DNA of 64,000 nt from Saccharomonospora piscinae (GCF_005862235.1 NZ_VCEK01000004.1:509869-573868), one strand, 5' to 3'; numbered from the stretch's first letter, positions 43,663 to 52,837 are shown. Notes: a model not told the origin generated them from the sequence alone. Numbers and translations: made by a program.

Positions 43663-46600
43663 GTGTCGAGATCACGAGGGCGCCCGAGAACGACCGCGCT
43701 CACCACACTGACCGCCACCACGGCCCTGGCCCTCACCGGCCTCGCGCCCGCGACGGCGCAGGCCGCGCCGGCCACGCCGGACCTTCCCCCGCCACCGCCG
43801 GGCCTGGAACGCCTCGACTACCACCGCGACGACCTCACCGTGGACCTCGGCGTGGGCCTGTGGGCCTGGCCGCTGCCGATGGACGTCGACGGCGACGGCG
43901 TCCACGACCTGCTGGTGAACTCGCCCGACAAGCCCTACAACGGGCTGTGGTACTTCCACAACACCGGCACCAACGACGAGCCGCTGTTCGCCGAGCCGGA
44001 GCGCGTCGGCAACGGCAGGCAGAACACCCATCTGTCCGTTGTGGACGGCGAGCCCGTGGTCACCACGCCGGGGCAGCGCTATCCCGACGTCACGGAGAGT
44101 GGATTCGCGGCACCGGTCTCGCTCGGTTTCGACGGCACCGTGCACGAGCCCGACCTCCCCGATGGACGACTGCGGGGCGACCAGTGGTACCTCGTGGACT
44201 TCACCGGCGACGGCGACCTCGACATCGTCGCCGGGATCGGCGACTGGAGCGAGTACGGCTGGGACGCGGCCTACGACGACGAGGGCAACTGGACCAACGG
44301 CCCGCTGCACGGCTACGTCTACCTCATCGAGAACGAGGGCACCACCGAGCAGCCCGTCTACGCCGACCCGGTGAAGGTCGAGGCGGGTGACGAGCCGATC
44401 GACGTCTACGGTGCTCCCACCCCCGTGGTGGCCGACTTCGACGGCGACGGCGCGCTCGACATCGTCACCGGCGAGTTCCTGGACACGCCGCACTTCTTCG
44501 GCAACGTCGGCACCCGCACCGAGCCCGAGTACGCGGAGGGCAGGCCCCTGCCGCTGGCCGGAGGCGGCGAGCTGCGGCTCGACCTGCAAATGATCATCGT
44601 GACGACCGTGGACTGGAACACCGACGGCCACCCGGACCTCGTCATCGGCGAGGAGGACGGCCGCGTGGCGCTCGTCGAGAACACCGGAACCGTCAGCGAC
44701 GACGGCCTTCCCGTGTTCGAGCCGCCGCGCTACTTCCAGCAGCGGGCCGGATCGGTCAAGGTCGGCGCGCTCACCACGCCCAGCTCGGTGGACTGGAACG
44801 GCGACGGGCGCGAGGACCTGATCGCCGGTGACACCGCGGGCAGGCTGAACTTCGTGGAGAACCTCGGTGGTGACACCACCACACCGTCCTGGGCGCCGCC
44901 GGTGCGGCTGCGGGCGGGCGGCGAGGAGATCCGCCACCAGGCCGGGGAGAACGGCTCGATCCAGGGTCCCGCCGAAGCCAAGTGGGGCTACACCGCCCCC
45001 GTCGCCGCCGACTGGAACCACGACGGACTGCCCGACCTGCTCGTCAACGACATCTGGGGCAAGGTCGTCTGGTACGAGAACGTCGGCACCCGCACCGAGC
45101 CCGCACTCGCGGCAGCACAGCCGATCGAGGTGGCCTGGGAGGGCGACGCGCCCGCCCCGGCGTGGAACTGGTGGGAGCCCGAGGGCGACGAGCTGGTGAC
45201 CCAGTGGCGGACGACGCCGTTCGCCATCGACCTCGACCAGGACGGGCTCCAGGACCTGGTGTCGCTGGACCACGAGGGCTACCTGGCGTTCTTCGAGCGG
45301 GTCGAAACCGACGACGGGCTCCGCCTGCTGCCGGGCGAGCGCATCTTCGTCGGTGAGGCGGGATCGTCCCGGTTCGAGGGTGGCAACGGCGACGTGGTCG
45401 ACGCCCCCAAGGGGCCGTTGCAGCTCAACAGCTCCGAGAACGGGCAGAGCGGGCGCCGCAAGTTCACGATGGTGGACTGGACCCAGGACGGCAAGCTCGA
45501 CATCGTCATCAACGGCACCAACGCGCAGCTGCTGGAGAACGTCGGCACGGACGACGAGCCGTGGCTGTTCCGGCTGGCGGGCGACATCGCGAACGGTCAG
45601 CTCGCCGGGCACACGACCTCGCCGACCGTCGTCAACTGGGACGGCGACGACACCCCCGACCTGCTGATCGGCGCGGAGGACGGCCGCTTCTACCACCAGC
45701 CGTGGAACCACGACGCCCAGCTTCCCGAGCGGCGGCCCGACGCACCGGAGAACCCGGGCGAGCTCATCGGCGCGTGGTCGCTGGACGAGGGCAGCGGGCA
45801 CGTCGCCGCCGACCGTTCCGGCCACGGCAACCACGGCATCGTGGACGGCGCGCGCTGGGTCGACGGGCACCGGGGCAGCGGTCTGCGTTTCGACGCGTTC
45901 AACGACTACGTCGACCTGAGCTACCAGCTCGGCCCGCACCTCGACGGCGCGCGGGGTATCACCGTCAGCGGCTGGGTGCGGCCCGACTCATTGGACAACG
46001 GCACTCAGCGGATCTTCGGCACCCGCATCAACGGCGGCACGGCCGGGGTCGAGGTGACGTTCCAGAACACGCGCGGCCAGGCACGCATCGCCGTCGCGGG
46101 CCGCAGCGAGTCACCCGGCGACGGCTACCGCAAGCACGTGTTCGACACCCCCTCGATCAAGGCAGGGCAGTGGCACCACGTCGCCGCGGTCATGGACTAC
46201 GAGGCCGACGCCGTCCGCCTCTACGTCGACGGGGTCGCGCGGTCGGCCCCCGATCCGGACAAGCGCTTCGGCAGCGACCACTACCGCTACGCGGGTGCCA
46301 CCCAGCCGGACTCGCTGGGGCGCAGCCCCGACGGCGGTGCCTACTACCGGGGCAGCCTCGACGACGTCAGCGTCCACCGGGTGGCGCTGGACCAGCGCAG
46401 GGTCATCGTCGACATGCTGACCGCGGAGGTCGACCGCTACCGCACCGACGGAGAGCTGGGCCCGATCGGCACCCCGCTGGCTCGACACCTGGACAACGCG
46501 CGCCGGCACCTTGACGCGGGCCGTACCGCCGAGGCACGGGAGCGGATCGCCACCGCGCACGGCCAGCTGGCCGACGGGGCCGGGAATCCTGCCGCGCAGA

Positions 46601-47832
46601 TCCGCGAGCGGCTGCTGCCGGTGTTCGAGGAGTACCTGCTCCGCGCCGACCCACCCGCCGCGACCGCCTGCGACGACGGGGCGGAAGGGGACTGGACCGG
46701 ATCGTGGCGGTCGGCCCCCGCCGCGCCCCGCGACTCGAACTCCGCCGCCGAAGCGGGGTTCGAGGACGAGACCCTGCGCATGGTCGCCCGCGCCGCCGCC
46801 GGCGGGTGCGACGTGCGGGTCCGGCTGTCGAACGAGTTCGGTGACCAGCCCGTCACCTTCGGCCCGGTGACGGTGGCCGAGCACGCGGGTGACGGCCACC
46901 TCGCGCCCGGAACCGCGCGGCCCGTCACGTTCGGCGGCGAGAGCTCGGTGTCGGTCCCTCCGGGTGAGGAAGCGGTGTCCGACCCGGTCGGGATGGCAGT
47001 GGGCGATCGCACGGAGCTCGCCGTCAGCCTCCACGTCGACGGCCCGACCGGGCCTGCCACGACCCACAACCTGCGACGCGAGACCGGCTACGTCGCCGAC
47101 GGCGAGCACACCGGTGACGAGCGCGCGGACGCCTTCGCCGCGCTGGGCCGGTCGTGGATGTACCTGTCGGGGATCGACGTGCGGCGGCCCGACGGTGGTG
47201 CGGTCGTGGTGACCGGCGACTCGCTCACCGACGGACTCGGGTCCACGGTCGGAGCCGAACACACCTGGCCCGACGAACTCGCGGACCGGCTGCTGCTGAC
47301 CGGCAGCGACGTCAGCGTGCTCAACCGGGGCGTGTCGGCGAGCAGGTTGCTGGCCGACGCCGCCCCGTCCGAGCCGGACCCGATGTCGATCCCGGGCGGC
47401 CTGACCAGGCTCGACCGCGACGTCGACGACGCGGGCGTGGACACGGTGATCCTGTATCTCGGGATCAACGACATCATCCAGGGCGAGCGCGCGGGCGAGC
47501 CGGTGACGGCCGGAGAGCTGATCGACGGCTACGAGCGCTACCTCGACCGGGCCCGCGCCCACGGAGCCCGAGTCCTCGGCGCGACCCTGACGCCGTACGG
47601 GTCGTCGATCAACTGGACCGAGTCCGGCGAACGGGTCCGGCAGGAGGTCAACGACTGGATCCGCGGCAGCGGCGCGTTCGACGCGGTGGTGGACCTCGAC
47701 GCCGCCGTCCGCGACGCGGACGACCCGCGGCGCATCGATCCCCGCTACGACTACCGCGACGGGCTCCACTTCAACGACCTCGGCCACGCCGCCATGGCCG
47801 ACGCGGTGAAGCTCGACGCCCTGGCTGGATAG
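43663..47832 (+). CDS. Secreted FG-GAP/LamG/SGNH multidomain hydrolase
   Basis: 1,389 residues from the GTG at 43663, which has AAAGGAG 5 bp upstream. Signal peptide about 1-40 ending TAQAAPA. Residues about 60-690 contain repeated FG-GAP/VCBS calcium blades (DVDGDGVHDLLVNSP, DFDGDGALDIVTGEF, DWNGDGREDLIAGD, DWNHDGLPDLLVND), a beta-propeller. A LamG-like domain follows at about 695-910 (AWSLDEGSGHVAADRSG, FNDYVDLSY, WHHVAAVMDYEADAVRLYVDG). The C-terminal XynE-like SGNH domain (about 1000-1389) has GDSLTDG near 1184, LGINDI and DGLHFNDLGH. Predicted extracellular carbohydrate esterase; the substrate is unknown. Divergent from the GntR/TTT operon, so released acids might be imported by TctABC (inference). 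Confidence 0.9.
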   Translation: MSRSRGRPRTTALTTLTATTALALTGLAPATAQAAPATPDLPPPPPGLERLDYHRDDLTVDLGVGLWAWPLPMDVDGDGVHDLLVNSPDKPYNGLWYFHNTGTNDEPLFAEPERVGNGRQNTHLSVVDGEPVVTTPGQRYPDVTESGFAAPVSLGFDGTVHEPDLPDGRLRGDQWYLVDFTGDGDLDIVAGIGDWSEYGWDAAYDDEGNWTNGPLHGYVYLIENEGTTEQPVYADPVKVEAGDEPIDVYGAPTPVVADFDGDGALDIVTGEFLDTPHFFGNVGTRTEPEYAEGRPLPLAGGGELRLDLQMIIVTTVDWNTDGHPDLVIGEEDGRVALVENTGTVSDDGLPVFEPPRYFQQRAGSVKVGALTTPSSVDWNGDGREDLIAGDTAGRLNFVENLGGDTTTPSWAPPVRLRAGGEEIRHQAGENGSIQGPAEAKWGYTAPVAADWNHDGLPDLLVNDIWGKVVWYENVGTRTEPALAAAQPIEVAWEGDAPAPAWNWWEPEGDELVTQWRTTPFAIDLDQDGLQDLVSLDHEGYLAFFERVETDDGLRLLPGERIFVGEAGSSRFEGGNGDVVDAPKGPLQLNSSENGQSGRRKFTMVDWTQDGKLDIVINGTNAQLLENVGTDDEPWLFRLAGDIANGQLAGHTTSPTVVNWDGDDTPDLLIGAEDGRFYHQPWNHDAQLPERRPDAPENPGELIGAWSLDEGSGHVAADRSGHGNHGIVDGARWVDGHRGSGLRFDAFNDYVDLSYQLGPHLDGARGITVSGWVRPDSLDNGTQRIFGTRINGGTAGVEVTFQNTRGQARIAVAGRSESPGDGYRKHVFDTPSIKAGQWHHVAAVMDYEADAVRLYVDGVARSAPDPDKRFGSDHYRYAGATQPDSLGRSPDGGAYYRGSLDDVSVHRVALDQRRVIVDMLTAEVDRYRTDGELGPIGTPLARHLDNARRHLDAGRTAEARERIATAHGQLADGAGNPAAQIRERLLPVFEEYLLRADPPAATACDDGAEGDWTGSWRSAPAAPRDSNSAAEAGFEDETLRMVARAAAGGCDVRVRLSNEFGDQPVTFGPVTVAEHAGDGHLAPGTARPVTFGGESSVSVPPGEEAVSDPVGMAVGDRTELAVSLHVDGPTGPATTHNLRRETGYVADGEHTGDERADAFAALGRSWMYLSGIDVRRPDGGAVVVTGDSLTDGLGSTVGAEHTWPDELADRLLLTGSDVSVLNRGVSASRLLADAAPSEPDPMSIPGGLTRLDRDVDDAGVDTVILYLGINDIIQGERAGEPVTAGELIDGYERYLDRARAHGARVLGATLTPYGSSINWTESGERVRQEVNDWIRGSGAFDAVVDLDAAVRDADDPRRIDPRYDYRDGLHFNDLGHAAMADAVKLDALAG

Positions 47833-47839
47833 GCGGTGT

Positions 47840-47879
47840 GGTGTGCCCGGCCGGGAACGACGCCCCGGCCGGGCACACC
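47840..47879 (+). terminator. Terminator of the secreted hydrolase gene
   Basis: A perfect 16-bp stem (47840-47855 with 47864-47879, core GTGTGCCCGGCCGGG) and an 8-nt loop, starting 7 bp after the stop codon. No T-tract. Confidence 0.8.
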
Positions 47880-47962
47880 GGTGTCAGCGGGCAGTGTGCA
47901 GCATCCGGCCCCAGGCCGCGCCGTGGCGCGCTATAGTGCAACCGCTGGGGTACACCCAGCCG

Positions 47963-48036
<74 letters not shown>

Positions 48037-48063
48037 CCTGTGTGACCTGGGACAACGAAGCTC

Positions 48064-48092
48064 AAGCTCTGCGTTCTGCTGCGGAGCTTTTT
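48064..48092 (+). terminator. Intrinsic terminator of tRNA-Met
   Basis: AAGCTCTGC (48064-48072) pairs with GCGGAGCTT (48081-48089, one G-T pair) and runs into five T (48088-48092). Island DNA begins just beyond it. Confidence 0.8.
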
Positions 48093-48164
48093 GCCGTACG
48101 CCCCAGCGCGCAGCCCGCGTGGATCTCGGCGCGCTTGAGCGACTTCTGGTCGGCGGGGGAGGGG

Positions 48165-48525
48165 ATGTCGGTCGAGATCGACCGGGCTCGCCCGTGTCTG
48201 GGCCCCCCTTTCGCGCGCACGTGCGAGGCATCTACGCAGGCCCGGGACCAGTCGATCACGGTCGCCGCGTTCAGCTCGGCCAGCAGAACCTCGTGCAGCC
48301 GGTCGAACACCCCGGCTTGTTGCCAGTCCCGCAACCGCCGCCAACACGTCATGCCCGAGCCGAACCCCAGCTCCTGCGGCAGATTCTCCAACCCGATCCC
48401 GGTGTAGAGCACGAAAGATGTCCCTGCAACACAGCCCGGTCCGGCAACGGCTTGGGCCCTGTCCGACCGGCCGGACGCGCCGTCAACAACGGCTCGATCC
48501 GAGCCCACAACCCTTCCGCGACCAA
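48165..48525 (-). pseudogene. IS5-family transposase, frameshifted and truncated
   Basis: From a TTG at 48525 the frame reads LVAEGLWARIEPLLTARPAG and on to LPDRAVLQG, the DUF4096 start of IS5-type transposases. Near 48,415-48,424 the reading must shift to continue with FVLYTGIGLENLPQELGFGS and RLRDWQQAGVFDRLHEVLLAELN, ending at WSRACVDASHVRAK. A second shift follows and no DDE catalytic domain remains. It cannot make an active transposase. About 120 residues of the family's N-terminal part are represented. Confidence 0.85.
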
Positions 48526-48582
48526 CCACGGCGCACCACACCAAGATCATCTCAGCCCGAGATCACCAATGTGTTAGGGACT
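48165..48582 (-). mobile_element. Remnant of an IS5-family insertion sequence
   Basis: The end at 48,566-48,582 reads, from the outside in, AGTCCCTAACACATTGG and is bordered by CTAA (48583-48586), the type of 4-bp target used by IS5-group elements. Inside lies the 5' part of a transposase gene. The other end and the catalytic part are missing; homology stops near 48,165. The same terminal sequence, with one change, bounds the MITE at 60,069-60,229. Confidence 0.75.
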
Positions 48583-48590
48583 CTAAAGAG

Positions 48591-48720
48591 CTCTACCGCC
48601 GCCAGGATAACGGCCACACCGACTCCGACCCTGCCCTCTGCGCCCATCGCCTTCCGCCGACTCGAACTCGGCTTCGATCGAAACCGCCGTAGCCCAGACC
48701 TACGAACCTGCCGGGCTACG
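48591..48720 (+). repeat. Degenerate repeat, copy A
   Basis: About 130 bp beginning CTCTACCGCCGCCAGGATAA closely resembles 50,041-50,187. Both read in part as LYRRQDNGHTDSDP or LYHRQDNGHADADP, so they look like decayed copies of one small gene. Copy A starts 4 bp after the IS remnant's target duplication. The rest of 48,721-48,775 shows nothing. Confidence 0.65.
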
Positions 48721-48775
48721 GCGGGTGCGGCACCAGGTGAGGCCCCGGTTGCGGCAGATTACTCAGACGAGCATC

Positions 48776-49345
48776 CTACGGAACCGCAGGTAGCCGTGGC
48801 TCCATCACGCGAGCAACATCCTCGGCGATCGGGCAAGATTCTTCCGTACTAGACAGGCCATTAACCGTCACGTCGACACGAGACTGCGCGTCAATCTCGA
48901 TCCCGACTGTGCAGTCGCCATAACGCGGATTCTCCACTCGAGCTGCCGTCCGACCATCAATATTGAGGTTCTTAATTCCCGCACCCACGTCATTCATTGA
49001 GTCAACGTTCTGGGAGTCTCGAACGTTGAGCGCAACAACGAATCCGTCAACGCCCCCTTCGTTGCTGAGCTGCCAGGAACAACTACGAGCGCTGCCTAGG
49101 TCTTTGTACTCACCATCTTCGAAAGCACCGTATTCATCGAGGTCGCCAACCGAAAGCAAGTCGCACGGCTCCAGTTCTCTACTGCGCGGAACAGAGTTTC
49201 CATCCGATGCAGGCGCACTAGATGTAACCTCAGGCGTGGACTCTGGAGGTTCGGCAACCCCCGGAGTCTCACTGCTACAACCGGAGAGTACGCCCATTGA
49301 CACCAGGACTGCCAAGGCTGCACCAGATCGCGATTTCGGGTTCAC
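48776..49345 (-). CDS. DUF3558 lipoprotein
   Basis: 189 residues, GTG start at 49345. Lipoprotein signal with lipobox LSGC (Cys23), then a Ser/Pro/Glu-rich linker and a DUF3558 domain: ELEPCDLLSVGDLDEYG, ARSCSWQLSN and the late CTVGIEIDAQSRVDV and CPIAEDVARVMEPRLP, giving four conserved cysteines likely in two disulfides. DUF3558 lipoproteins are expanded in Pseudonocardiaceae and mycobacteria and often sit beside ESX-type small helical proteins, as here, 7 bp downstream. Function unknown. Confidence 0.88.
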   Translation of the reverse strand: MNPKSRSGAALAVLVSMGVLSGCSSETPGVAEPPESTPEVTSSAPASDGNSVPRSRELEPCDLLSVGDLDEYGAFEDGEYKDLGSARSCSWQLSNEGGVDGFVVALNVRDSQNVDSMNDVGAGIKNLNIDGRTAARVENPRYGDCTVGIEIDAQSRVDVTVNGLSSTEESCPIAEDVARVMEPRLPAVP

Positions 49346-49352
49346 CAGCTAT

Positions 49353-49808
49353 TCAGCTCCCCACTCCTTTGAATGAACTACTTGCTTCGTCCTCTTGTGC
49401 TTGGTATTGATTAGAAGCAAACAGCAACGCGTCACGACTCTTCTCTAGAACTTCCCGAAGTTGTTGGACAGCTGACCGAGCTGACCGGTCGCCATTCGCT
49501 GCGTCCCACATGTGTTGAGCAACGCGCTTGCCATAGTCGTGGTCACCGAGCGGCGGAGCCTGATCAAAAGCTGTAAGTTCCTGCTCTATACCGTCGATGT
49601 CATTGAGGAACTCCTCCAACGTTCTGATGATCGGGTCGGCCGCTTCTTTCGTGACCCTGAAACCGCCGGACTTCGCCGACGCGACCAGCTCATTCGCCGA
49701 GCGGCTCACGTTCTTCATCGCCTCGGCGCTCATCGAGCCACCCGAACCGAACATCGCGCCGCCCACAGTCGCACCGGCGCCCTGATTCACGTCTCTGAGC
49801 TCGGTCAT
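49353..49808 (-). CDS. Helical ESX-substrate-like protein
   Basis: 151 residues from the ATG at 49808; an open frame continues to 50027 but its reading is not protein-like. Mostly helical: SAEAMKNVSRSANELVASAKSG, a loop, then IRTLEEFLNDIDGIEQELTAF and QLREVLEKSRDALLFASNQYQ. The C terminus carries YQAQE, matching the Y-x3-D/E signal of ESX (type VII) substrates. A GSGGSM stretch occurs near the start. This pairing with a DUF3558 lipoprotein recurs in Pseudonocardiaceae. No other ESX component is in the window. Assignment is by features, not by close family match. Confidence 0.7.
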   Translation of the reverse strand: MTELRDVNQGAGATVGGAMFGSGGSMSAEAMKNVSRSANELVASAKSGGFRVTKEAADPIIRTLEEFLNDIDGIEQELTAFDQAPPLGDHDYGKRVAQHMWDAANGDRSARSAVQQLREVLEKSRDALLFASNQYQAQEDEASSSFKGVGS

Positions 49809-50520
49809 CACGTACCCCCACAAGCCGTCGTCGCGGAACCGTTCGACTTCGGAGGGTACCGACCCCACCACCAGTCTGGAGTGAGATGACCGAACACCGC
49901 GCCTCAGCCCGCCAGGGCACGAACCCGCAGACCACGCAGGTAGCTGACGTCCAGCACCAGCCACTCCCATAGCAAGCACCAACAGCAACCCCGCCCCGCA
50001 CCCGGCACACAAGCAAGCCATAAACACCGAAACCGAAGCGCTCTACCACCGCCAGGACAACGGCCACGCCGACGCCGACCCCTGCCCTCCGCTACTCGAA
50101 CTCGGTTTCACGATCGCCGAACACGCTGGCATGAACTGCCATGCCAGCAAACCGCCGTAGCACGGATATACGACCTGCCAGACTACAGCGACGCGACGAC
50201 GGACTAAGCCGGGTCGTTCTCGATCTACTCCCACCGCACCGCCGCGTTCAGCACACTGTTGATAATCGAATGGATCTGCCGCACGGTCGAAGCCGCTATC
50301 GGCTTGCACCGGTGTACTGCGCTGCGACGCAGTCGTGTTAACCGTCGGCCTTGTGCTTCTCGACGAACGGCTTCCCGCCGCAGGGTGGGCGACCGCTGGG
50401 CGAACTGCGCCCGGCGACGCGGCGGGCACCACGCCTGCGCAGTGTTCGTTTGTGGCGTTCATGAGGTCAGGGGTTCGTTTCCCAGGGTGTGCCTGTGCTG
50501 CGATAGGTCATGCGGCGGGG
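49809..50520. other. Gene-poor stretch with decayed sequence
   Basis: 712 bp without an intact gene. It includes the degenerate repeat copy B (50,041-50,187) and a short ATG-initiated frame of 28 codons at 49,886 on the + strand. The region's frame can be read on into copy B only after an internal TGA. Positions 50,188-50,520 hold a small dyad CTGCGACGCAG and a tRNA T-arm-like GGTTCGTTTCCC near 50,472, neither convincing. Confidence 0.6.
50041..50187 (+). repeat. Degenerate repeat, copy B
   Basis: About 147 bp starting CTCTACCACCGCCAGGACAA, matching copy A at 48,591-48,720 in the same orientation with a few indels. Its clearest reading is LYHRQDNGHADADPCPPL, then LELGFTIAEHAG, ending at TAG. 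The two copies bracket the DUF3558/ESX-like gene pair. Confidence 0.65.
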
Positions 50521-50840
50521 TCAGTCAGCGGGCTGGCCGCTGAGTAATTCCCGTACCTTCTCGACTGCCGGATGCGATTCGCCGTACGCATTGAGCAGGT
50601 CGGTCAGCAGTGCCTCGAAGGTCTCGCGCGCCTCATTCAACTGCCCTGTCCGAGTTGCCAGGTGCCGATCTGCTGCCGGAGCTCGAGCGCGCGGGAATCC
50701 CGCGGTCCGCATACGCGAATCTCGTCGGCCAGTAGTTCTCGCGCCGCGTCCAGAGCGGTGCTCGTGTGGCCTAGTCGGGCGTGACAGGTGATGAACTGGT
50801 TGCGACATCGGAGCACGAGCTCGGCGTCACGCCCTTCGGG
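50521..50840 (-). pseudogene. TPR-protein remnant with frameshift
   Basis: Two frames join near 50,640: the upstream one reads CHARLGHTSTALDAARELL...LELRQQIGTWQLG and the downstream one QLNEARETFEALLTDLLNAYGESHP and VEKVRELLSGQPAD, the consecutive halves of tetratricopeptide repeats typical of large actinobacterial TPR/NB-ARC signalling proteins. The N-terminal sensor and NTPase parts are missing. The remnant ends about 100 bp before the convergent-facing XRE-ImmA/IrrE gene end on the same strand. Confidence 0.7.
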
Positions 50841-50938
50841 CCAAGCACCAGATGGTCGACTTCGTGGCCAAGCGGACGGACTTTGCGCGTCGTACAGATC
50901 ATGATCAGGAGTTGCGCACTGATGTCGAGCGGTGCAGC

Positions 50939-52030
50939 TCACGTCGCTTCGGTGAGTGGCGTTCGCGAGGTGATGGTGCGGAAGAGGCGTAGTGGAGCTT
51001 GGCATTCATTAGCGAGGGTGAGTTCGTCGGCCTGGTTCTCAGAATGGAGAAGCTCGACCGCCCGGGGAAGGAGAGACGGCTGTTCGAGCATGGGCATGGG
51101 CCCGGGTTCACGGCGGCGCCATCCTCGAGTGGATACGGTGGTCATGGCGTTCCGGTAGGTGACGTCTTTCATGATCTCGAGGGTGCGGGCGCGGTATAGG
51201 AGTGCTTGGAGGCTGACGTTCCAGCGTTGTTTGAGCTGGCTAAGTGTGCGCCAGTCGGCCTTGTGGGGTAGTTCGTTGGCGATCTCGTCGGCGGGCATGA
51301 GGAGCTCGGCAGCGAAGCGGTGTGCTTGGTCTTCGACGACTCGGCTGCCGGGTTCGGCGTCGAGGTGCATAACGAGGTGGCCGATTTCGTGGGCGACATC
51401 GAAGCGCTGGCGGTAGTAGTCGTCTTTCAGTGGATTGAGAAGGATGACCGGACGTTGTGCTGTGTCGAAGGAGTAGGCGTCGACGGTGGCGTTGTCGAGG
51501 GGGCTGAAAACGACGAGGCAGCCGTAATTCTCGACAAGTCGGATGAGGTGACCGACCGGTCCGGAAGGAAGCTCCCATTCTTTGCGGAGTAGACGTGCGG
51601 CTTCTTCCGGGCCGGTGCCAGCCGAGCTGTCGCCGGCCACGGGGTGCTGTGGGAGATTGCGCTCAGGGAACTGGACATGCCGTTCGATGGCGGTTGCGAT
51701 GTCGACGGCCATGCAGCCGTACGCGTGCGCTTGGTCTCGTGAAATCTGGCTGGTCGAGCGCAGAGACCGGAAGTGTGGGGTTGCGGTCGTGGCGGGCAGG
51801 TTGGAGGAGCTGGTGATGAAGAACGCGGGATTGACATCGAGTGCCAGCGCGAGTGCAGCGACTGTGGATGCCGCCGGCCGCTTCGAGCCATTTTCGTATG
51901 CAGCGACGGCGGTGGGTGTCTTCTGGATCTGGACTGCGAGGGCGTTCTTACGGAGTCCGGTCAGCTGCCGCGCCAGTGTCAGCCTGCCGCCGTCGAAGAG
52001 GGCGGCAACGTCCTCCAACCGATCGTTCAT
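50939..52030 (-). CDS. XRE-ImmA/IrrE fusion: HTH regulator with zinc metallopeptidase domain
   Basis: 363 residues, ATG at 52030 overlapping the upstream gene stop (ATGA). Helix-turn-helix at about 10-65 (LARQLTGLRKNALAVQIQKTPTAV, then AAYENGSKRPAASTVAALA). The metallopeptidase domain lies at about 170-290, with the zinc motif HEIGH in FDVAHEIGHLVMHLD near residue 225 and a downstream AAELLMPADEI segment. The ImmA/IrrE family cleaves phage or stress repressors (ImmA on ImmR, IrrE/PprI on DdrO). XRE fusions are found in mobile elements and near toxin or defence genes. A C-terminal ~70 residues are arginine/proline rich. Confidence 0.9.
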   Translation of the reverse strand: MNDRLEDVAALFDGGRLTLARQLTGLRKNALAVQIQKTPTAVAAYENGSKRPAASTVAALALALDVNPAFFITSSSNLPATTATPHFRSLRSTSQISRDQAHAYGCMAVDIATAIERHVQFPERNLPQHPVAGDSSAGTGPEEAARLLRKEWELPSGPVGHLIRLVENYGCLVVFSPLDNATVDAYSFDTAQRPVILLNPLKDDYYRQRFDVAHEIGHLVMHLDAEPGSRVVEDQAHRFAAELLMPADEIANELPHKADWRTLSQLKQRWNVSLQALLYRARTLEIMKDVTYRNAMTTVSTRGWRRREPGPMPMLEQPSLLPRAVELLHSENQADELTLANECQAPLRLFRTITSRTPLTEAT

Positions 52031-52830
52031 GCCTCACCAATAGCACGGGGCGCAGAGCTGTCGTTCGGCAGGCGGCGGATTGAGACCGGCGCGTCGTTCG
52101 CCTCCGTCGACGAGGGCGGAACGGGATTGTCCGGAAGTTTGGGCGTGGTACGACCGGCGGGCGGTGGGGTTTGTCTGTCGAGCAAGTCGGAGCGCCACAC
52201 CCAGGCGTCGCCCCGGTCCTGGTTCCATCGGATGCGACCGAGAAAGAGTTCGAAGTCGACTGTGTTGGAATCCATCGCGTGCGCCAGGACCAAGGTGTTG
52301 CGAAGGAGTTGCTCATGATCGCCCAGCTCCTCGAGGCGAGGGAGGCCAGCGACGTCTTCAATCGTGAAAAGCCCGCCGTCATCGGTGTTGTGAGGTTGTC
52401 TAGCCACCGTTTGCTTGGTCTCGCTCTTGTCGGTCCAACGGATCTTGGTCACTTGGCCGAAAGGGTATGAGGCGAGGAGCCAACGCCACCCGTCCACCAT
52501 CCAACCAGGCGAGCCGTTGAGGTCGTGGCGCACGACGGTGCCGGGCGCCAGGTCAGGCATCGTTGCGAAGTCGCTGATTCCTGCGGCCAGCACGTCCCGC
52601 CCGACTGGTCCTTCCCCGGATGGTGCTTGGTAGTCGCCGCACTGGAAGACGCGGTCCAAGCGGTCGACCAAGTAGGTGTAGGCGTTGTAGCCGATCCACC
52701 CCTGCTTTTGCCCGCCTTCCGGATTGAAGTCCTGACGAACTTGTCCGTACGCCGATCCGTGGGCCCACAGTAGGGCTTCCAGTACCCCGCGGTCGGCTAG
52801 TAGATCCAGCACTTGATCTTCTTCGGCCAC
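52027..52830 (-). CDS. Unknown 267-residue protein coupled to XRE-ImmA/IrrE
   Basis: GTG start at 52830 sits directly at the predicted transcription start (see promoter at 52,838-52,867), so the mRNA is probably leaderless. Residues about 1-60 are helical (QVLDLLADRGVLEALLWAHG); QGWIGYNAYTYLVDRLDRVF and FELFLGRIRWNQDRGDAWVW flank a middle section rich in Trp and Asp. The last 60 residues are proline/threonine-rich and probably disordered. No family was recognised. The 4-bp overlap with the metallopeptidase gene implies a functional pair, such as a toxin or sensor cleaved by it (speculative). Confidence 0.75.
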   Translation of the reverse strand: MAEEDQVLDLLADRGVLEALLWAHGSAYGQVRQDFNPEGGQKQGWIGYNAYTYLVDRLDRVFQCGDYQAPSGEGPVGRDVLAAGISDFATMPDLAPGTVVRHDLNGSPGWMVDGWRWLLASYPFGQVTKIRWTDKSETKQTVARQPHNTDDGGLFTIEDVAGLPRLEELGDHEQLLRNTLVLAHAMDSNTVDFELFLGRIRWNQDRGDAWVWRSDLLDRQTPPPAGRTTPKLPDNPVPPSSTEANDAPVSIRRLPNDSSAPRAIGEA

Positions 52831-52837
52831 AGAAGAG

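Noticed and set aside
50455-50500. tRNA 3'-end-like fragment (GGTTCGTTTCCC) as an attachment site
   Set aside because: Only the T-loop resembles a tRNA; the stem is incomplete and no matching intact tRNA end is present in the window.
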